From contig BGKB01000036.1 in NCBI GenBank assembly GCA_003116975.1, forward strand, positions 62,001-126,000: a stretch of DNA of 64,000 nucleotides, in the 5' to 3' direction. Made by a program: the position numbers and the translations under genes. The notes below the pieces were generated by a model. It saw only the letters and a program-made list of their open reading frames with translations, did no database searches and was not told where the DNA came from. Source of the stretch: Aurantiochytrium sp. KH105 (taxonomy: Eukaryota; Sar; Bigyra; Thraustochytrida; Thraustochytriidae). Position 1 is the first letter of the stretch; each line of letters opens with the position of its first letter. Of this stretch, positions 57,351 to 64,000 are shown piece after piece.

Positions 57351-60300
57351 GAGGACGTCATCAAGGCAAAATGCACCTTTGAGGGACCCTTTACGATGAT
57401 TCAGACGCCTCAATTCGATGGCGTATCCCTCAGACTCGAAATCAACTTTGAAACGGAGTCCGTCACCACCCTCAACGCCGATCTGCCCGCGCAGGTGCGC
57501 ATCCCATATGACCAATGCGATATTGAGCCCGAGCTTAATCTGCAGCTCTCGGGCATTGACGGCTTTGAATCGACCGAGGTTTGTATCTTTTACGGCTGGG
57601 GCTCGTGGCTGAGCGACGACTTTGGCTGCTCGACCTCGTTCACCAGCTTCATTAATTATCTCGGAGCCGACAATATTCTCGAGCTGGTCGCCACCACCGC
57701 GGAAGGCTACCTGGGCGGCGTGCTGTGCCAAATGATCGAAGATGCCGCATACGTGGAGGACACCGGAGAGAACGGCCCACTCAACGATGTCTGGGCAGAG
57801 ATCAAGGCCCAAGTTGATGAATGGGGCCTCGCGAAGGGTCTGAATGTTGCAACTGCTGACACCAACTCTTATCTGTTGAGCACAAGCCAATACAGTGGCA
57901 TCACATCGCAGGAATTGAACGATGCAATCGACTTCACGACCTCGGAGGTCATCGATCCAGTGAGCGATGCACTTAATGGCTGGCTCAGCCCCGCGAGCTC
58001 CCGCGCCGAATACGAAGGGCGCCCCGTTGTCAACGAGGTCATTGACGCATTCACGGATCCGGCCGGTGAATTGGCCATTAATCTCGCCGACTACGACGCC
58101 GAACTGGAGGTCCAAATCCCACTCAACGTCTCTGATGTTACAATGATTCTGCGGAGCGCAAAAATTCAGGGTCTCAACTCGATCTCTGTCATTGAGCTGC
58201 TCGATATCGGAGAAGACCTGCCCGAAGCGAGCCGGCCCAAACGCACGTCGAACAATACCATTGTCGTTGACGAGCTCGTTCTCGAGGTGGAATCCTACAT
58301 GCGTCTGGATCGCGGAAGCTGGGTCACGGCGTCGTGCAACCTACCGCCGCCAGGCACCTGCTCGAGCGACTCGGCCGAGTACATTTTTCGTTATTCTGTT
58401 CTCGTACAGGACGTTTCCTTCCAACTCAGTCTGCTCTCGCTCATTAATCCGGACGAGATCCTTGACCTTCAGGTCGGGCAGATCCTGGGAATCGATTTCT
58501 CCGAGGAGCCCTTCGGCGCTTTTTCTAAGGCACTTCGCTGTATTGCTCCCGCAGTATATGCGCTCAACTTCACTAACATCGAGGCCAGCATTGGTTCTAT
58601 CTCGGACCCTCAACTCATCGGCAACGACGGCTCAGAATTTGCAAGCCTCGTTCAAAGCTCTGTAGCCTTGGCAACCGACGTTGCCAAGGGCGCCCTTCGC
58701 ACGAAATTTCCCGGCATTGCAAATGGTCCGATTCGAGAGTACTTCAATGAGGTTCTGCTGACCGAAGTGTCAATCCCGGGACGGGCAGGCACGCAGTCTT
58801 GCCCAGCTTGGGAGGGGCCGTCTGGGGATGGACCTACGGTCATCGATTTCGATGGCGAGATGTTCTCTCCAGTCTATGAGCTGGTTAATGAAGGTATCGG
58901 CGGTGAGCCGATTCGGGAGAGCGACATCGGGCTCAACCACCTCATTGATGAAGCTCTCAAGTACAACGAGGAATCTTACGTCAGTTTCCCCTTCAGCAGC
59001 GAGGGCCGCGCTGATGGCGAGTGGCGGCTCAAGGATGAGTACGACAAGAGCGGTCTTTTGCAATCTCTCAAGTACAATCAGACGGGGGACTTTCTTCAGT
59101 TCTACGACGGCACGATTGGCAATCTTAACACGCTTTACAAGCTGATTTTCTCGTCACCGTCCGAGGGTCTCGATATCGATTTTGGTTTCGGAGGCGCTCT
59201 TCAACTCGCTGACGACAGCGGTCTCGCAGATCTGCGCCCCCTCGAACTAACTATTTATTTCCAGGCCGTTGTGCCGAGTCGAGACATCGATGAAGCCGTC
59301 GAGATCAAGCTATCGCTCACAGAGCTCGACTTTGCTGTGGAGCTCACGAGGCTCGCCATCGACTTTGATCTCATCTACGCGCTATATTTTAGCCAAATCG
59401 ACCGCATCCCCTGTCTTTTGGCGGCGCTCGACGAGATCTCCTTTCGCCGCGAGGCGCGCCAGGTTTCGATCTCGAACCTCGAATTTGAGGTGAATTCCGT
59501 TCGGACGGGTGCCGACCGAAGCAGCAACCTCGCGCAGGCCCTGGACAACTTGGACGCCGAACAGCCAGGACAGAGTTCTATGGCTCTCATTACGACCCTC
59601 TTTGACGCAGCCGTGGATCGGATTCTTGATACGGTCGAGCGAATTCCAGGAATTTACGGTGACCTCACTGCGGAGACGTGCGTCAACATGGATGACTCGC
59701 TCGACAATCTCACCAACGGAGTGCTCAAGCTCAACCTCCCGAACGTGACGCAAAGCATTGAAGAATGTACTGCAGAAATTGGCGAGGTACCTTCGGTGGA
59801 AGAGGTTGAAAGCGAGGTGTACAATGGCAACGAGCTCCCAGACTTGCTCAATGTGCGCGAGTCTTTTTTGGTCCGAGTCATCCGCCAAGGCGTCGAGGTT
59901 CTCAAGGGTAGTACCTTGGATCAGCTTTTCGCCGAGCTCGTGCAGCTGTCGGATTTGGGTATCGACCAGTTTTTTGTTCTCGATGATCCGGATGATCCTT
60001 CCAACACTAATGTGACCTTTGTTTTCCCCCTCAGTATCCTCGATCTAGGGCTCGATCTTACAAGCGAGGATCCTGGCTTCAAATTCAATGCAGGCACCGT
60101 TCGCATTAAGAGCGTCAACCGCCTGCTGGACTCCTTTTACCTCTTTGAGCCTGTTGGAAGCATGACCACGCGCCACCGTTTTACCTTTCGCGACGACGAG
60201 CCGCTCGAAATCACCATTGAGTCATCGATTGAAATTGAAGGCTCTGCGGTGGGCGCAGAGGCAGGCACCACTGTGACGGAGGACCTCGTGTTGGCCATGC

Positions 60301-63300
60301 AGATTTCGAATCTTACCATTGTTGGAGATCTCGTCACGGCGATAAATCGGGAAAAGATGCTGGATCTCACGCTGTCACAGCTATTCAGCGTCGACGCTGA
60401 GCAGGCGCTTTCAATGGCTCCCCATGCGGCGGATTGTTTGCTGTCCACCCTATACGAGAATGGTCTCGCACTTCGCAACATTGATGTCTCGCTTTCGGAA
60501 CTTTCAGGTGTCGTGCTGACCTCGTCTCGCGAGCTCCTGAGCGCTGGCGTTGAGGAGACTGTGAGCGCGCTCATCGAGCTCGTGGCGTACTTTTACGCCG
60601 ATGCCCTTCCGCGCATTGCGCAAAACTGCGTCGTGCCCTACGCGAATGCAGTCTTCAAGGAGTACATTGAGACTGCCTCGTGTCCATTGCCGGAAGACAT
60701 TGCGCCGCCCAACATGGAGTCTGGAGACCCCTTGATCCGCTTCGACTCGCTGGATCTGCTCGATGCCTTTCTCTCGCTCTGGTTTTCGGATGCAGTCGCC
60801 GGCGGGTACACGAACGTCAACGATGTTCTCTATGAGGCCACCAAAGATTTAGTATTTTTGGATGAGAACGCTCTTGGTGGTGACGAATCATTCAATGTCT
60901 CGATTCCACTCGTGTACAACGGTATCTTTTACGGTGAGATTCTTTTTGGTCTCGCCAACATCGAGATCACAGGCATTAATACCATTGAGGATCTGCGGCC
61001 CTTCATTCCCTTTAAACCGGACGGCAATCCTATGTACGACCCCCAAGACTACCTTCCGGAATTGCGCAGACGTCTGGCCGAGCTCACCACAAGTCAGCAG
61101 CCCTACACGACGCAGACGAATATTGCGATGAGCGGTCCCGTCACGATCTCTTGCAAGGTGACCTTCAACACGTACGATCTCTTCGTGGGTTACCCGGAGA
61201 TGATCAACGAACTGGATATTGCCGTGACCGTGACCGATCTGGACTTTGGCCTGCAGCTTTTGTTTGCAGTGGATTGGGCTGACTTTTTGAACGTCCAGCT
61301 CCGTGCATGGACGACTTTAAAGCAACTTCCGTGCCTGCTTGTACCCGTCCGACAGCTGCAGCCGCTGGACTTTAACTTCACCACGTCCGACATTGACATC
61401 ACTGTGTCGTGCGCTGGCAGATGCGAGTTCCCTTTCATCGAGTATCTCGAAGAGGGCGACGAGTTGTCCACGAGTGATAGCGCGGAGATTAGCCAGGCCG
61501 TCAACGAGCTCGTCGAGTACGTGGACGGCTTTCTGACAACGCGCGGCGCCCAGGAACTGATCAACTCAACTCTTGCCCTCGCTGCGGAAGAGTGTGCTGC
61601 GCTGTCCTCAACAGAGGAGACACTGGAGAACGACGATAGTCTCTCGGAGGCAGACGCGGCCTCGACCTTTGCCTACATCTTCCTTGGGGGTTGTGGTGTT
61701 GCTGGCATCGGTATGCTTCTCCTCGTGCCCTTGCACCGGAGTCGGCAGCAGAGCGCCATCAAGTCCAAGATCGCTGGCACTAAGCCGCACGAGCGCGGCG
61801 AGGACTTTGTCAATGAGATCGCCCTCACGGAGCTCCGGGCCAAGAGCATCTTTCAGCATCCCATCACGCCTAGCGTCGCACGTTTTTTGGTGCCTTTCAT
61901 TGCGATCATGAACGTGGTTGGTCTCGTCGTTGCCATTGCCTTCTCTGAAGCGGCCAACATTGTCGTGAGCATTACAATTTTTGGCGCCACATCTGAATCC
62001 GTCGCCCTCGTGCCCTTTACGCTTTTTTCGACAATCAACGACACCTGGAATTCCGGGGCCTGGGCAATGGCGATCTTTATCGCCGTCGCCTCTTGCATGT
62101 GGCCAATCACCAAGAATCTTTTGCTGCTCTTTCTTTGGTTTGTCCCGACGACAATTGTTGGAACGAGTCGCCGCCAGCGCGCCATCGAGATTCTTGACAT
62201 GCTGGGCAAGTGGTCTTTTCTGGACGTGTTCGTCATTGTCATCACGCTCGCGGCTCTCCGGGCGTATGTGGTGGGTGCTTTCTATGGCAACATGACATTC
62301 CTGGACGAGAGCTTTTTTGTTACAGATGTCAGTGTGACACCAGAGGATGGTCTCGTGCTGCTAGCCTTTGTAGCTTCTCTCTCGCTCATCATTAACCACG
62401 TCGTCATGTACTACCACGAGCGCGTCGTGGAGTCGAACAGGCGCAGCGAGGACCACGCTTTGGGCAATCACGATGTTGCGCGCATGATGCCGCGTCTCGC
62501 CGCTCTCAAATTGCCAATCATGAAGCATCAGTTCACGGGCATCAACGAAGAAGGACAGTCGCGCGTCGTGAGTCCTATCGCTGCTCGAGTGCTCCTTGGA
62601 GTTTCCTCAGTGTCTTTTCTTTGCATCTGCGTGGGCATTGCGACTCCGCTCATCACGTTTGAGCTGCGGGGTTTGTTGGGCTTGCTGCTCGAGATCATCT
62701 CGTCCGATGATGAATCGACGAGCGAGGACTTTCTTAATCGCAAGACGTACTCTGCGGTCCAGATGGGCGCTCTTCTCTCCACCTCGCCCACCACCACAGG
62801 GCTCGAGGCGGTGATTATCGCGTTTTTCAAGACTCTTTTTGCCGCGACAGTTTTCGCCGCTCCGCTCGTGCTCCTGGGCATGCAAGCGGTTCTCTTCGTG
62901 ATGCCTATCAATCTCAACATGGGCCGTTCCTTTTTCTTTTGGACCAAGATTTGCTCGTACTGGTCTGGACTCGAGATCTTCCTTGTGGGCTTGGTGCTCA
63001 CGGTTATGGAGATCAGCGTTGCAACGCAGTTCATTACGGACTTTGTCACAGACGACGCTTGTTCCCAAATTCGCGGATCGCTCGAGCTTCTGGTGGACTC
63101 AGACCTCGATGCGTATTGTTTCAATGCGGTAGGTTACTTTGAGCCCACGGCTTTCTTCCTTTTTACCGGCATCATCCTCGAGCTCGTCAGCTTTTATATC
63201 ATCTCTGTGATTGCACATGCGGTGCTTGCAGATCGGTACTTTGACGCGTACAACGCTTTTCGGTCCGATGCGAAGCCGCACAAGATGCTGCGGATCAACC

Positions 63301-63755
63301 GCTGGCTTTTGTTCATGTGCACACGGCTGCAGGATCCACTCGTCCCGGGCACGCCGGGCACTCCCTCCATGTCGCCAAGTGGCCCAGACTCGGTATCGGG
63401 CCGCAGTGCTGGACCCTTCACAGATCTTGATCAGGACGACGACGATTTGATTGCTCCGGATGAGCCTTGGTGCCGCTTGCTCTCTGGATGCTGCTCGAAC
63501 GAAAAGGGTCAGCGTTCTGCTGATGCTCGCATCGATGTTTGGCATGCCAAGTTCAATACGCGCGCTCCTGGTGGGGGTGGTCGTGTTGGCGTCCGGCGCG
63601 AGTCTGACAATCCGGCATTTGCTGGCACGAGTCCAACCGCGGCCCAACCCCAACTTCGCTACCCGGGCGCTTCTAATCGTGGTTGGGGCAATCAAAGTCG
63701 TGGCGCTCAGCCTTTGCCGCGTCCTCGTGGGAGAAAGGACTCCGTCGAGGTTTAA
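57351..63755 (+). CDS. Giant TULIP-like ectodomain plus tandem PqiA-type membrane protein (copy 2, 5' end missing)
   Basis: The frame from the N at 57350 to the stop encodes 2134 residues and aligns along its whole length with copy 1 from about residue 147 (T-F-E-G-P-F-T-M-I-Q is shared). All five Cys-bounded blocks are kept, with the same local landmarks: Y-D-Q-C-D-I-E-P, L-R-C-I-A-P-A, R-I-P-C-L-L-A-A-L, A-D-C-L-L-S-T and L-P-C-L-L-V-P-V. The membrane part is even more alike, with both W-S-F-L-D-V-F and W-S-G-L-E-I-F and the K-S-I-F-Q-H-P-I-T-P entry segment. The tail keeps E-K-G-Q-R-S-A-D-A-R-I-D and ends V-E-V, but only three of the four Cys of C-A-P-C-N-R-C-C (here C-R-L-L-S-G-C-C). There is no start codon in view because of the gap. 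Otherwise the frame looks intact and functional. Confidence 0.85.
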   Translation, partial: EDVIKAKCTFEGPFTMIQTPQFDGVSLRLEINFETESVTTLNADLPAQVRIPYDQCDIEPELNLQLSGIDGFESTEVCIFYGWGSWLSDDFGCSTSFTSFINYLGADNILELVATTAEGYLGGVLCQMIEDAAYVEDTGENGPLNDVWAEIKAQVDEWGLAKGLNVATADTNSYLLSTSQYSGITSQELNDAIDFTTSEVIDPVSDALNGWLSPASSRAEYEGRPVVNEVIDAFTDPAGELAINLADYDAELEVQIPLNVSDVTMILRSAKIQGLNSISVIELLDIGEDLPEASRPKRTSNNTIVVDELVLEVESYMRLDRGSWVTASCNLPPPGTCSSDSAEYIFRYSVLVQDVSFQLSLLSLINPDEILDLQVGQILGIDFSEEPFGAFSKALRCIAPAVYALNFTNIEASIGSISDPQLIGNDGSEFASLVQSSVALATDVAKGALRTKFPGIANGPIREYFNEVLLTEVSIPGRAGTQSCPAWEGPSGDGPTVIDFDGEMFSPVYELVNEGIGGEPIRESDIGLNHLIDEALKYNEESYVSFPFSSEGRADGEWRLKDEYDKSGLLQSLKYNQTGDFLQFYDGTIGNLNTLYKLIFSSPSEGLDIDFGFGGALQLADDSGLADLRPLELTIYFQAVVPSRDIDEAVEIKLSLTELDFAVELTRLAIDFDLIYALYFSQIDRIPCLLAALDEISFRREARQVSISNLEFEVNSVRTGADRSSNLAQALDNLDAEQPGQSSMALITTLFDAAVDRILDTVERIPGIYGDLTAETCVNMDDSLDNLTNGVLKLNLPNVTQSIEECTAEIGEVPSVEEVESEVYNGNELPDLLNVRESFLVRVIRQGVEVLKGSTLDQLFAELVQLSDLGIDQFFVLDDPDDPSNTNVTFVFPLSILDLGLDLTSEDPGFKFNAGTVRIKSVNRLLDSFYLFEPVGSMTTRHRFTFRDDEPLEITIESSIEIEGSAVGAEAGTTVTEDLVLAMQISNLTIVGDLVTAINREKMLDLTLSQLFSVDAEQALSMAPHAADCLLSTLYENGLALRNIDVSLSELSGVVLTSSRELLSAGVEETVSALIELVAYFYADALPRIAQNCVVPYANAVFKEYIETASCPLPEDIAPPNMESGDPLIRFDSLDLLDAFLSLWFSDAVAGGYTNVNDVLYEATKDLVFLDENALGGDESFNVSIPLVYNGIFYGEILFGLANIEITGINTIEDLRPFIPFKPDGNPMYDPQDYLPELRRRLAELTTSQQPYTTQTNIAMSGPVTISCKVTFNTYDLFVGYPEMINELDIAVTVTDLDFGLQLLFAVDWADFLNVQLRAWTTLKQLPCLLVPVRQLQPLDFNFTTSDIDITVSCAGRCEFPFIEYLEEGDELSTSDSAEISQAVNELVEYVDGFLTTRGAQELINSTLALAAEECAALSSTEETLENDDSLSEADAASTFAYIFLGGCGVAGIGMLLLVPLHRSRQQSAIKSKIAGTKPHERGEDFVNEIALTELRAKSIFQHPITPSVARFLVPFIAIMNVVGLVVAIAFSEAANIVVSITIFGATSESVALVPFTLFSTINDTWNSGAWAMAIFIAVASCMWPITKNLLLLFLWFVPTTIVGTSRRQRAIEILDMLGKWSFLDVFVIVITLAALRAYVVGAFYGNMTFLDESFFVTDVSVTPEDGLVLLAFVASLSLIINHVVMYYHERVVESNRRSEDHALGNHDVARMMPRLAALKLPIMKHQFTGINEEGQSRVVSPIAARVLLGVSSVSFLCICVGIATPLITFELRGLLGLLLEIISSDDESTSEDFLNRKTYSAVQMGALLSTSPTTTGLEAVIIAFFKTLFAATVFAAPLVLLGMQAVLFVMPINLNMGRSFFFWTKICSYWSGLEIFLVGLVLTVMEISVATQFITDFVTDDACSQIRGSLELLVDSDLDAYCFNAVGYFEPTAFFLFTGIILELVSFYIISVIAHAVLADRYFDAYNAFRSDAKPHKMLRINRWLLFMCTRLQDPLVPGTPGTPSMSPSGPDSVSGRSAGPFTDLDQDDDDLIAPDEPWCRLLSGCCSNEKGQRSADARIDVWHAKFNTRAPGGGGRVGVRRESDNPAFAGTSPTAAQPQLRYPGASNRGWGNQSRGAQPLPRPRGRKDSVEV

Positions 63756-64000
63756 GTTTACCTGCACCACGTGTTTTCTTTGTGTTTTCAATTTTATAAG
63801 TTTTTTATTCATCTCTTACTACAACCTGGTCGCCATCCCGACCAATTGGCATTATTCTTATCATCAGCACCATCAGCACCATCATCATCATCATCAGCAG
63901 CAGCAGCAGCAGCAAAAGTAGAAGTGGAAATGGCACTTGGCCCTTGCCATTTGCGTCGTCGCTGTGCGCTTTTTTGGCCTCAATCATGGTTTCGAGCTGA
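63756..64000. other. 3' region of copy 2 with CAT/CAG repeats
   Basis: The last 245 bp contain CAT and CAG triplet runs at about 63865-63916. Short frames here are repeat-derived. No further gene can be supported before the window ends. Confidence 0.65.

Noticed and set aside
63805-63987. 60-codon minus-strand frame with poly-Leu/poly-Met
   Set aside because: It is produced by CAG and CAT triplet repeats downstream of copy 2.

Overview
The window is nuclear DNA of a protist with compact, GC-rich, almost intron-free protein genes. The best guess is a stramenopile of the thraustochytrid (Labyrinthulomycete) type. This is inferred from the overall style (large uninterrupted reading frames, GC- and repeat-rich 5' regions, short convergent 3' regions) and from flagellar and ciliary genes (DNAAF9, BBS8) beside ordinary eukaryotic housekeeping genes. 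No rRNA, tRNA, CRISPR array, virus-like element or toxin gene was recognised. Three runs of N (12460, 31040-31053, 57350) mark assembly gaps.

Layout. 0-5 kb: the 5' part of a secreted GxGYxYP-like protein (-) divergent from a dynein-assembly factor DNAAF9 homologue (+). 5-12 kb: a cluster of orphan membrane proteins, comprising a 4-TM protein, a single-pass cysteine-rich protein, two head-to-head paralogous 7-TM proteins, a doubtful small tail-anchored ORF and an EGF-7TM protein. 12.1-12.8 kb: a ~720-bp segment bounded by ~100-bp imperfect inverted repeats. 12.9-22.3 kb: housekeeping genes, namely dienelactone hydrolase, TMEM120 (one intron), the SUMO E2 UBC9 (one intron, 10-codon first exon), TFIIS, a METTL21-like methyltransferase and methionine aminopeptidase 1. 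22.9-30.4 kb: a C2/WW protein and a P4-ATPase lipid flippase. 32-46.4 kb: a conserved coiled-coil protein, BBS8/TTC8, an ankyrin protein, a small membrane protein, a Nup88-like nucleoporin and AP-4 sigma. 46.4-49.7 kb: no convincing gene. 49.7-63.8 kb: two tandem giant paralogues of over 2,100 residues.

The most interesting item is the 3' giant pair. Each has a secreted-side region built from about five cysteine-bounded blocks that look like BPI/TULIP lipid-binding domains. This is followed by a membrane anchor and two 4-TM modules that each carry a W-S-x-L-[DE]-[VI]-F signature, as in bacterial PqiA/LetA. In bacteria PqiA/LetA works with a separate periplasm-spanning MCE tunnel to move lipids. 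Here a PqiA-like membrane part appears fused to an unrelated extracellular lipid-binding array. This is an inference from motifs and needs profile and structure searches. The second copy lacks its first ~150 residues because a gap lies at its 5' end.

Links between genes are mostly thematic: flagellum and cilium (DNAAF9, BBS8, perhaps the coiled-coil protein next to BBS8), lipid and membrane biology (flippase, TMEM120, the giant pair, AP-4), and gene expression (TFIIS, UBC9, Nup88, MetAP1, METTL21-like). There is no sign of operons.
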